A program made the translations under genes and the position numbers. From JBJHDF01 sp050486405 (GTDB lineage Bacteria; Pseudomonadota; Gammaproteobacteria; Pseudomonadales; Cellvibrionaceae), in NCBI GenBank assembly GCA_050486405.1, contig JBJHDF010000011.1, positions 1 to 64,000 of the forward strand: 64,000 nt of DNA. The letters run 5' to 3'. Under the pieces are notes generated by a model that was not told the DNA's origin, searched no databases, and saw only the letters and a program-made list of their open reading frames with translations. Below, one piece after another: positions 54,038 to 62,032 of the stretch (positions are counted from its first letter, which is position 1; each line of letters begins with the position of its first letter).

Positions 54038-56455
54038 ATGTCAGACGAAAACAATTACGACTCTTCCAGCATCAAGGTGCTCAAGGGGCTGGATGCGGTC
54101 CGTAAGCGGCCGGGCATGTATATCGGTGACACCGATGACGGCACGGGTCTGCACCATATGGTGTTCGAGCTGGTGGACAACTCCATCGACGAGGCGCTGG
54201 CGGGTTACTGCTCTGAAATTCGCGTCGTCATTCACCCGGACGAAACCGTGTCTGTCTCCGACAACGGCCGGGGCATCCCGACGGAAATGCACGAGGAGGG
54301 TGTCTCCGCCGCGGAGGTCATCATGACGGTGCTTCATGCGGGCGGCAAGTTCGATGACAATACTTACAAGGTGTCCGGTGGCCTCCACGGCGTGGGCGTA
54401 TCGGTGGTCAATGCCCTGTCTGAACAGTTGAAACTGACCATTCGCCGGGGCGGACAAGTTCATGAGCAGGTGTATAAACACGGGGTTCCCCAAGGCCCAC
54501 TAGCGGTGGTGGGGAACACGGATATCACCGGCACCGATGTACACTTCAAGCCATCTGGGGAAACCTTTACCAATATCGAATTCCACTTCGACCAGCTCGC
54601 CAAGCGTCTGCGCGAGCTGTCGTTCCTGAACTCAGGCGTGCGGATACTGCTGAAGGATGAGCGCAGCGGCAAGGAGGAGGTTTACGAATACGAAGGCGGT
54701 CTGCGGGCGTTTGTCGAGCACCTGAACCGCAATAAGACTCCGGTGGCCCAGGTGGTGCATTTCAACACCCAGCGGACGGATGGCATTGGGGTGGAAATTG
54801 CCCTTCAGTGGAACGACTCCTTCCAGGAAAACATCTTCTGCTACACCAATAACATTCCCCAGCGTGATGGCGGCACCCACCTGGCCGGTTTCCGTTCGGC
54901 ACTGACCCGCACCCTGAACAACTATATGGAGAAGGAAGGCCTGGCCAAGAACGCCAAGGTCAACACCACGGGCGATGACGCCAGAGAAGGCTTGACCGCT
55001 ATTATTTCGGTCAAGGTACCCGACCCGAAATTCTCGTCACAGACCAAGGACAAACTGGTTTCCTCCGAGGTCAAGGCGGCGGTGGAGCAGGAAATGGCCC
55101 AGTCCTTCGGCGACTTTCTGTTGGAGCATCCGGCGGAGGCCAAGGCCATCGTCGGCAAGATGATTGACGCCGCCCGCGCCCGGGAGGCCGCTCGCAAGGC
55201 CCGGGAAATGACCCGCCGCAAGGGTGCCTTGGATATCGCCGGCCTGCCGGGCAAGCTGGCGGACTGTCAGGAAAAGGACCCAGCACTGTCCGAAGTCTAC
55301 CTGGTGGAGGGCGACTCCGCTGGCGGCTCCGCCAAGCAGGGTCGCGACCGCAAGACGCAAGCCATACTGCCCCTGAAAGGCAAGATTCTCAACGTGGAAA
55401 AAGCCCGTTTCGACAAGATGCTGTCCAGCGCCGAGGTGGGCACTTTGATCACGGCCCTGGGTTGTGGCATTGGCAAGAGCGAATTCAACCCGGACAAGCT
55501 GCGCTACCACAGCATCATCATCATGACCGACGCCGATGTCGACGGCTCCCACATCCGCACCCTGCTGCTGACCTTCTTCTTCCGCCAGATGCGGGAGCTG
55601 ATCGAGCGGGGCCACGTCTTTATCGCCCAACCTCCGCTGTACAAGATTGCCAAGGGCAAGCAGGAGCAGTACCTGAAAGATGAGGCGGCCCTGACGGAGT
55701 TTCTCACCCAGGCGGCCCTGGACGGCGCCAGCCTGCACATCAATGTAGAGGCGCCGGGCATTCAGGGCGAAAACCTGGAAAAACTGGTACGCCAGTACCG
55801 CGCCGTGATGAACACCATCGACCGGCTGTCCCGCCTCTACCCGAAGGAGGTGTTGGAGCAGATGATCTACCTGCCGTCCCTGCGCCCGGAGCACCTCACC
55901 GATCCGGGGCATATGCAGCAATGGTGTGATCAGTTGCTGGCCCGCATCAGTCTGAACAGTCGCGACGGCAGCCAGCGTTACCGCATCACGGTGCGGGAAG
56001 ACACCGAGCGCCACCTGTTTATGCCCCAGGTGGAAATCACCGCCCACGGCCTCACCCATCGACACCCCTTCACCCACGAATTTTTCCAGTCCGGTGAATA
56101 CGGCGCCATAGTCAATCTCGGCGAGCAACTGGAAAGCTTGATCGAGCCCGGCGCATTTATTCGGCGCGGCGACAAGCAGCAGCCTGTTGCCAGCTTTGCC
56201 GAGGCCATCGATTGGCTGATGAAGGAGTCGCGCAAGGGCTATAGCATCCAGCGCTACAAGGGGCTGGGGGAAATGAATCCGGAGCAGCTGTGGGAGACCA
56301 CCATGAACCCGGAAACCCGCCGCATGCTGCGGGTCAGTGTTGAGGACGCTATAGCGGCGGACGAGATTTTCACCACGCTGATGGGAGATCAGGTGGAGCC
56401 GAGACGAGAGTTCATCGAGTCCAACGCGTTAGCGGTCGCTAACCTGGACGTGTGA
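54038..56455 (+). CDS. gyrB: DNA gyrase subunit B
   Basis: 805 residues, the longer proteobacterial form. GHKL ATPase domain (FELVDNSIDEALAGYC, DNGRGIP), transducer, TOPRIM with EGDSAGG near residue 423 and DADVDGSHI. With GyrA it supercoils DNA. It closes the dnaA-dnaN-recF-gyrB block. Confidence 0.98.
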   Translation: MSDENNYDSSSIKVLKGLDAVRKRPGMYIGDTDDGTGLHHMVFELVDNSIDEALAGYCSEIRVVIHPDETVSVSDNGRGIPTEMHEEGVSAAEVIMTVLHAGGKFDDNTYKVSGGLHGVGVSVVNALSEQLKLTIRRGGQVHEQVYKHGVPQGPLAVVGNTDITGTDVHFKPSGETFTNIEFHFDQLAKRLRELSFLNSGVRILLKDERSGKEEVYEYEGGLRAFVEHLNRNKTPVAQVVHFNTQRTDGIGVEIALQWNDSFQENIFCYTNNIPQRDGGTHLAGFRSALTRTLNNYMEKEGLAKNAKVNTTGDDAREGLTAIISVKVPDPKFSSQTKDKLVSSEVKAAVEQEMAQSFGDFLLEHPAEAKAIVGKMIDAARAREAARKAREMTRRKGALDIAGLPGKLADCQEKDPALSEVYLVEGDSAGGSAKQGRDRKTQAILPLKGKILNVEKARFDKMLSSAEVGTLITALGCGIGKSEFNPDKLRYHSIIIMTDADVDGSHIRTLLLTFFFRQMRELIERGHVFIAQPPLYKIAKGKQEQYLKDEAALTEFLTQAALDGASLHINVEAPGIQGENLEKLVRQYRAVMNTIDRLSRLYPKEVLEQMIYLPSLRPEHLTDPGHMQQWCDQLLARISLNSRDGSQRYRITVREDTERHLFMPQVEITAHGLTHRHPFTHEFFQSGEYGAIVNLGEQLESLIEPGAFIRRGDKQQPVASFAEAIDWLMKESRKGYSIQRYKGLGEMNPEQLWETTMNPETRRMLRVSVEDAIAADEIFTTLMGDQVEPRREFIESNALAVANLDV

Positions 56456-56569
56456 TGGGGGACGCTGGCAGCATTATCCGGTAAGTCATCTATACTTGAC
56501 TGACGGTTGCGACAACCGAGATCCCGCCGACAGGAGACCGGCTCGTAAATCATCGACCGAGACAGACCC

Positions 56570-56722
56570 ATGAGCAAGAAAATCGTGCCACCCGTCATCA
56601 CCATCGACCAGATTGACGCCGCCTTGGAAGAACGCGAAACGCCCGACCGCCGCAAGCGGCAGAAAGGACTGCCCAAAAATATCAAGGAAGAGCGGCGGAA
56701 AAGGGACAGACGCAGCGGTTGA
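56570..56722 (+). CDS. Small basic hypothetical protein, 50 residues
   Basis: ATG at 56570, TGA at 56720-56722. The sequence starts MSKKIVPPVITIDQIDAAL and ends in a run rich in Arg, Lys and Glu (RRKRDRRSG). The amphipathic first half and basic tail look like a real small protein rather than chance, but I know no family. AGGAGA lies far upstream (56532), so the translation signal is weak. It fills most of the gap between gyrB and the sigma factor. Confidence 0.45.
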   Translation: MSKKIVPPVITIDQIDAALEERETPDRRKRQKGLPKNIKEERRKRDRRSG

Positions 56723-56822
56723 CCGGCTCTTCGCCCCGGGCCGCACCCCGAATCCCTGCACCCTGGAAGAGTCGCCCGACGTACAACCGAGTGAACCCAG
56801 CAAGGCGGGAAATGACTTACCC

Positions 56823-57389
56823 ATGGAACCCCGAGACGAAGAACTGGTAGCACTGATCGCTCGGTGTGCCATCCGCGACCAGACGGCGCTGAAAGAGCTG
56901 TTTGATCGCCTGGGCGGCTATCTGCACGCTGTGGCTTTCCGTATCGTCAAGGCCGACGACCTGAGCAACGACGTACTCCAGGACGCCTTCGTCCAAATCT
57001 GGACCAACGCCGCCTCCTACCGGCCCTCCCTCTCGAAACCGCTGACCTGGATGACCAGCATAGTCCGCTACCGGGCGCTGGACCGGCTGGACCGGGAGCG
57101 CAAGCACAGTGAGCGCATCGTTGCCCGGGACGAGTCTCTGCAGAACTACGAAAGCGACGACACGCCGGACCGCCATGCGCAGGGGGAGCAGCTGCAGCAG
57201 CTGATTCTCGGCTGCATGCAGGGGCTGAGCCGCCAGATCCGCTACAGTATCCAGCTGGCGTATCTGGAGGGCTACTCCCGTGAAGAGATTGCCGGCCGGC
57301 TCAACACCAACATCAATACCGTAAAATCCTGGCTGTTTCGGGGTGCGGAAAGGTTAAGACGATGCCTGGAAGCGAAAATCAACCACTAG
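56823..57389 (+). CDS. ECF-family RNA polymerase sigma factor
   Basis: 188 residues from the ATG at 56823 (MEPRDEELVALIARCA); the longer frame to 56613 overlaps the small basic gene and reads as non-family sequence. Sigma region 2 is LGGYLHAVAFRIVKADDLSNDVLQDAFVQIW and region 4 is YLEGYSREEIAGRL...NTVKSWLFRGAERL. The next gene, which overlaps by 28 bases, encodes its probable anti-sigma factor. Targets are unknown; the envelope genes downstream are candidates. Confidence 0.92.
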   Translation: MEPRDEELVALIARCAIRDQTALKELFDRLGGYLHAVAFRIVKADDLSNDVLQDAFVQIWTNAASYRPSLSKPLTWMTSIVRYRALDRLDRERKHSERIVARDESLQNYESDDTPDRHAQGEQLQQLILGCMQGLSRQIRYSIQLAYLEGYSREEIAGRLNTNINTVKSWLFRGAERLRRCLEAKINH

Positions 57390-58093
57390 AGCGCGACGTC
57401 CGTTGCTTCGAATACGCCCTTGGCACCCTGCGGGGGGAGGCCCGGGCGGAGTTCGCCCGGGAACTGGCCCACAGCGAAACCCTGCAGGCCGACGTGCGTT
57501 TCTGGGAGGAGCAACTTATGTCACTCCTGAACCTGAAAGAGAGTCGCAATCCCGCCGCCGACAGTTGGGCGGCCATCGAACACCGCATCAACACCCAGCG
57601 GGAAAACCCTTCTGTCGCCGCTGCGCCGCGTCGACCCTTCTGGAGTTGGGCGTTCTCCGGTGTGTTGGCCACGGCCTTGGTTATGGTATTGATGATCGGG
57701 GGGCCATTGCCGGATACGCAACCCCTGACTCCCAACGCGGACTATGTGGCGGTACTCACCGATGGCGAGGGGCGGGCGCTGCTGACGGCGCTGACCCTGG
57801 GTCGCGGACAGACGCTGTGGCTCAAGTGGGAGGATATCGTTATAGACCCGGACAACAGCGTCCAGTTGTGGGCCGTGTCCCGCCGCGACGGTCAGGTGCG
57901 CCCCCTGGCGGTGTTCGATGAACCGGACGTGGTTTCCCTGCCTCTGTCCGACGCCCTGTGGCGCCTGATTCAGGACGCGGACTACCTGTTGCTCACGGAA
58001 GAGGAAGCCGGCGGATCCCCACTGGATGAGCCGAGCAGTCAGTTGCTGGCCCGGGGCGTGTGTGTGCGTTTTGTCGACGCCGGCTCAGGCTGA
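57362..58093 (+). CDS. Membrane anti-sigma factor (RskA-like)
   Basis: 243 residues. A cytoplasmic N-terminal part (EYALGTLRGEARAEFARELAHS, typical of anti-sigma-K factors), one membrane helix (about 95-112) and an extracytoplasmic RskA-type beta domain. It should hold the ECF sigma factor at the membrane until a signal arrives. The coding overlap with the sigma gene supports a pair. Confidence 0.85.
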   Translation: MPGSENQPLERDVRCFEYALGTLRGEARAEFARELAHSETLQADVRFWEEQLMSLLNLKESRNPAADSWAAIEHRINTQRENPSVAAAPRRPFWSWAFSGVLATALVMVLMIGGPLPDTQPLTPNADYVAVLTDGEGRALLTALTLGRGQTLWLKWEDIVIDPDNSVQLWAVSRRDGQVRPLAVFDEPDVVSLPLSDALWRLIQDADYLLLTEEEAGGSPLDEPSSQLLARGVCVRFVDAGSG

Positions 58094-58143
58094 AACCGAA
58101 ATTCTTCTCAACCTCTCCCTTTGTTGGTAGCATGCGGACAGCG

Positions 58144-58163
58144 CCCGCCCCTAAGGCGGGTTT
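58144..58163 (+). terminator. Weak terminator-like hairpin after the anti-sigma gene
   Basis: CCCGCC-CCTAA-GGCGGG followed by only TTT. It may partly separate the sigma/anti-sigma pair from the next operon. Confidence 0.45.
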
Positions 58164-58198
58164 CCTGACTGTCCCCGTTCCGCCACCGGTTGCGTCGT

Positions 58199-58837
58199 AT
58201 GCTGCGAAAGACAATAGGAAGCTCGCTGCTTTTGCTAATGCTGACTAGCTCCGCCCAGGCGCTGGAATTCACCCTGGCCGATCCGCGTCTGCAACAGTGC
58301 ATTGCCGATCTGGCCAGGCGCAACCAGTGGAGCCAGGCCGAGCAGGTAACCGATATCCAGTGTCACAATATGGGCATTCGCTCCCTGGAGGGTGTTGACC
58401 AGTTCACACAGCTGCAGCGCCTGTCCCTGTTTCGCAACCGCATCGCCAGTGCGCAATTGAGTGGTCTGCCGCAGCTGGAACACCTCAACCTGGCGCGCAA
58501 CGGTTTGACGCAGCTGACGTTGTCCGACCTGCCGAAGCTGACGGAATTGATGCTGTTTCGCAACGAGCTGGTACAGTTGGACCTCAAGCATCTCCCGGCA
58601 CTGACCCTGGTGCGCATCAACTCCAATCGACTGGAAAGGTTTCATTACGAAAAGCTTCCCGCCCTGACCCACATCTATCTGTTCGACAACCAACTGGAAC
58701 ATGTGGACATCCACAATCTGCCGGCGTTGGAATACATGGATGCACGCCAGAACCCCATGCCCGACGAGCTGTACGATGATATGGACCGACAGCAGGGCGT
58801 CACCATACTGCACGATGGCATGGACGATGACTGGTAA
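58199..58837 (+). CDS. Secreted leucine-rich-repeat protein
   Basis: 212 residues from the ATG at 58199. A signal peptide (about 1-22, cut near AQA-LEF) is followed by about six short LRR units of 20-21 residues (LQRLSLFRNRI, LEHLNLARNGL, LTELMLFRNEL, LTLVRINSNRL, LTHIYLFDNQL). Two Cys (about 40 and 55) in the cap could pair. It should act as a binding surface in the periplasm or outside. Its stop overlaps the start of the barrel gene. Confidence 0.8.
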   Translation: MLRKTIGSSLLLLMLTSSAQALEFTLADPRLQQCIADLARRNQWSQAEQVTDIQCHNMGIRSLEGVDQFTQLQRLSLFRNRIASAQLSGLPQLEHLNLARNGLTQLTLSDLPKLTELMLFRNELVQLDLKHLPALTLVRINSNRLERFHYEKLPALTHIYLFDNQLEHVDIHNLPALEYMDARQNPMPDELYDDMDRQQGVTILHDGMDDDW

Positions 58838-60065
58838 GGGTATTCGCGGCGCCGGGTGCCTTTGGCTGTGCGCGCTGGTGCTGGCGCTGCCCGCCGAAGG
58901 CGCGGACCATCAGCTGGACTTCTCCAGTCGGGTGCGGGCGGTGCATGTGGACGAAACCGAAGGCCACGGCAAAGCGGCCTCCGCCCTGCTGCGCGTGAAT
59001 CTCACCAGTCAATGGCACCGTCAGTGGTTGACACTGCTGGAAGTGGATCATGTGGGTACGGCCTGGAATCAGGCACACAGCAACGGCGCCCGGATCAACG
59101 ACAGGCCCATGATTCCCGATGTGCCGGGAACGGAAATCAACCGCGCTCAGCTGGGTTTTCGCACCCTGGACGGCGAAGTGATCGTCGGGCGCCAGCGGAT
59201 AGAACACGACGATCAGCGCTTTGTCGGCAGCGTCAATTTCTGGCAGAACGAGCAGACCTTTGATGCCGCCACGGTGAACTGGGCGCTGTTGACCAGCTCC
59301 CGTTTCAATTACTCCTACATCGCCAACGCCAACCGGATTTTCGGCGATGGCGCGCGCCGCCGGCTGTCTGGCAGCGACGCCTCCTACTCCGGTGGCGAAG
59401 ACCGTCCCGCCGCCACGCTGGGTAACCACCGCCACAACACCCACCTGCTTCGCGCCGAGTTCAACGAGTGGGACTATTCCAGATGGATAGGCTACGGTTA
59501 CCTGATCGACAATCGCGATATGCCGGCTGTGTCCAACCGCACTCTGGGCGTCAAATACCAGTTCAACTACCACAGTGGTGGTTGGCGCTACCGCCTGGAT
59601 GCGGAAGTTGCGCTGCAGCAGCTGACGGAATCGGCAGAGTCGGCCAGGCCCGGTTACGGTTTACTGGAGTTGACCCTGGGACACAACAATACCGAAGTGC
59701 TGTTGCGTCAGGAAATACTGGGCTCATCCCGCGGTCGCGGTTTTGTCACGCCCCTGGGATCGGGCTATCGCTTCCAGGGCTTTGCCGATCGCTTTATCGT
59801 CACACCGGCCAACGGCGTTCACGACACGTCGCTCGGTGTGAATTGGCGCGCACGGCCCTGGCGAATCCAGGGGCGCTACCACCACTTTACCGAGGCCTCC
59901 GGCAGTAGCCGCTACGGCGATGAGTTCAATCTGGACATTACCTTCCGCCCGGTGCGCGAACACAGCGTCATGCTGCGTTACGCCAATTTCCGCGCCGCTG
60001 ACGATTTTGTCGATACCCTGGGTGACCGGCACATTGTGTACCTCGACTACAGTTACAACTTTTAA
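58827..60065 (+). CDS. Outer-membrane beta-barrel protein (porin-like)
   Basis: 412 residues from the ATG at 58827, which overlaps the LRR gene end. A signal peptide (about 5-25, ending AEGA) precedes many alternating amphipathic strands, and the C-terminus YLDYSYNF ends in Phe as recognised by BAM. Resembles alginate-export or phosphate-porin-like barrels only in general. The role is unknown; the coupling to the LRR gene suggests a joint function. Confidence 0.75.
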   Translation: MTGKGIRGAGCLWLCALVLALPAEGADHQLDFSSRVRAVHVDETEGHGKAASALLRVNLTSQWHRQWLTLLEVDHVGTAWNQAHSNGARINDRPMIPDVPGTEINRAQLGFRTLDGEVIVGRQRIEHDDQRFVGSVNFWQNEQTFDAATVNWALLTSSRFNYSYIANANRIFGDGARRRLSGSDASYSGGEDRPAATLGNHRHNTHLLRAEFNEWDYSRWIGYGYLIDNRDMPAVSNRTLGVKYQFNYHSGGWRYRLDAEVALQQLTESAESARPGYGLLELTLGHNNTEVLLRQEILGSSRGRGFVTPLGSGYRFQGFADRFIVTPANGVHDTSLGVNWRARPWRIQGRYHHFTEASGSSRYGDEFNLDITFRPVREHSVMLRYANFRAADDFVDTLGDRHIVYLDYSYNF

Positions 60066-60082
60066 GGAAGCATTTTTGCCCG

Positions 60083-60895
60083 GTGATTAATTTTTGGAGC
60101 GGCAATAAAACCGAGATCCGCCGGGAATACGAGCGCGAGGTATTGCTCGCCGCGCTGGCGGCCACCGCCGAGCAGTACGGCGCCTGGCAACTGCACGAAG
60201 TCAACGCCGACTATCCGGACGCCGCCGAAGAGGCCGCTGTGTTTCGCCGCAAGGGGCACGACCTGTTTGTCACGGTAGCGGGCAATGAGAAACTGGCGGA
60301 TGAAGAAAAAATCGTGGTGCCCCTACCCCTGATGAAAGGGCTCCTCGGCTACCGCCTGTTGATCATCAACGCCGGGGACCAGCGGCGTTTTTCCGCTATC
60401 GGTTCGGCACAGGCACTGCGAAGGCTGCGCAATGGCATACCGGCGACCTGGGCCGACGCCGGGCTGTTTCGGAAAAATGGCTATACCGTAGTGGAGCGCG
60501 GCAACTTTGACGAACTGTTTGATCGGCTCAAATCGGGTGAGTTTGACTACGTAACCTTTGGTGCCAATGAAATCAACAGCGTCTTCGAAAGCCGGGCAGA
60601 GCCTTTGGGTGGGCTGATCATCGAGCCATCGCTGCTGATGTACTACCCGTTTGCCCTGGTGTTCTACGTCAACCCGGCACTACCGGAGTTGGCCCAGCGG
60701 TTGTGCGCCGGCTTGCAGAATATTCAGGAAAACAACACCCTGGAAAAAATCTTTGCCCGTTATTACGGCGACATCGTCACAAAACTGAAGCTGCGCGAGC
60801 GCCGCCTGATAACGCTGGAAAATCCCGCTCTGCCAGAAAGTCTGAAATGGATGACGGCGGATCTGCTCGATCCGCCGCCAGCAAAAAAAAGCTAA
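60083..60895 (+). CDS. Solute-binding-protein-like protein without signal peptide
   Basis: 270 residues from the GTG at 60083. The body resembles type-3 periplasmic binding proteins (YEREVLLAALAATAEQYGAW; LKSGEFDYVTFGANEI; YPFALVFYVNP). No signal peptide is present, and the barrel gene ends 17 bases upstream, leaving no room for one. It may be a truncated or cytoplasmic form. It follows the barrel gene in the same operon. Confidence 0.7.
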   Translation: MINFWSGNKTEIRREYEREVLLAALAATAEQYGAWQLHEVNADYPDAAEEAAVFRRKGHDLFVTVAGNEKLADEEKIVVPLPLMKGLLGYRLLIINAGDQRRFSAIGSAQALRRLRNGIPATWADAGLFRKNGYTVVERGNFDELFDRLKSGEFDYVTFGANEINSVFESRAEPLGGLIIEPSLLMYYPFALVFYVNPALPELAQRLCAGLQNIQENNTLEKIFARYYGDIVTKLKLRERRLITLENPALPESLKWMTADLLDPPPAKKS

Positions 60896-62004
60896 TAGTA
60901 CATATGCAGCTGTAAAAATGTCTGAGTAAAATTCCCGCTCACCCGTTCGGGCGAATCGTCGCCGATGCGCACACCCCCGCGCAATTGCACACTGGCGTAG
61001 GGCGTATACTCCAGCAGCAGAGAGTGCCTGGTGCGCTCGTTGTCGTCCAGGTCCGTGTCCGGGTCCCAGTACTCGGTGGTGAGTTTTAGATTATAGCCCC
61101 GGGCTATCTGCCGGTTGATCTCGAGCAGACCCACCAGTTGCACATGGTTGTCTCCGGCAGCATTCTGCTGCGAGTGATCCTCGATGTGATTCACCTCGAA
61201 CAACAGAGTGTTGCCGAGAAAATTGAAACCACCGAAAAGATTGGCCAGTACCCGTTCACCTCCCTCGTTGTCGTTGAACACCAGTCCCGAACCCAATCGC
61301 CAATTGTTGGCGATATATTCCGCACGGCCCAGATACTGAAAGCGCGCGTCGTTATTCTGCTGGCTGCCGGTGCCGTTGGTGAGCGCGGCGTTAATGTGCA
61401 GCTTGCCGTGCTGCGAACCCCACTCGACTCCGTTGTCGCTGGTGGTGAAGTTGAACTGGGATGCCTGGCGCACAAAGGCACTGTCGTCCTCCAGCCGGAA
61501 GCCGTAGGGCAGCATGATATTGCCCACCTTCAGGTAGCGGTTATCGCCCAGGCGGGTGAGGACAAAAGCCTCCCGGTTGCGTGCGGAGCCGGGCACCAGT
61601 TGCTGATCGAAATACAGCAGAAAGCGGGAGTTGGCCGGCTCCAGCGCCACATAGATCTGTCCGGTGTGGGTGTTGAAGCCGCGGCCGGTGTCGGCGTCGT
61701 CAAAGCGGGTTTCGCTGGCATTGAGGCGCAGGTTGCCGCCCAACCGAAAACCCTGGGTAATCTGGCCACCGTCGAACTGCGCCTGAGGGCCGGGGTTGCG
61801 CGGCAGTATCTGGGAGCCGTAGTGGGCGCCGAAACTGCTGCGGGCACCGCCCCCGCTTGGATTGACATGACAGGCTGCACAGGAGTGGCCGGTCTTTACC
61901 GCCAGATAGGGCTCGGCCTGGGCCGGGCCGGAAAGTACGATAATACAGAGCGTCAGTAAGCTACCCAGGAGTTGCCAGAACCGACCAAAATACACCTTGA
62001 ACAT
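60892..62004 (-). CDS. Outer-membrane barrel-like protein with one c-type haem motif
   Basis: 370 residues from the ATG at 62004. A signal peptide (about 1-30, ending GPAQA) precedes one CxxCH haem site (C42-A-A-C45-H46, in HSCAACHVNPSGGG). The rest is rich in alternating strands with a Tyr-Tyr C-terminus, like an outer-membrane barrel. A haem on a barrel suggests electron transfer at the cell surface, but that is inference. It follows the COG4315-like lipoprotein gene on the same strand. Confidence 0.7.
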   Translation of the reverse strand: MFKVYFGRFWQLLGSLLTLCIIVLSGPAQAEPYLAVKTGHSCAACHVNPSGGGARSSFGAHYGSQILPRNPGPQAQFDGGQITQGFRLGGNLRLNASETRFDDADTGRGFNTHTGQIYVALEPANSRFLLYFDQQLVPGSARNREAFVLTRLGDNRYLKVGNIMLPYGFRLEDDSAFVRQASQFNFTTSDNGVEWGSQHGKLHINAALTNGTGSQQNNDARFQYLGRAEYIANNWRLGSGLVFNDNEGGERVLANLFGGFNFLGNTLLFEVNHIEDHSQQNAAGDNHVQLVGLLEINRQIARGYNLKLTTEYWDPDTDLDDNERTRHSLLLEYTPYASVQLRGGVRIGDDSPERVSGNFTQTFLQLHMYY

Positions 62005-62032
62005 AGGGGGCCTTGCCTCCGTCAATAACGTG

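Noticed and set aside
56613..56822. Upstream extension of the ECF sigma factor
   Set aside because: It overlaps the small basic gene in another frame and has no sigma-family content; the ATG at 56823 begins the conserved domain.
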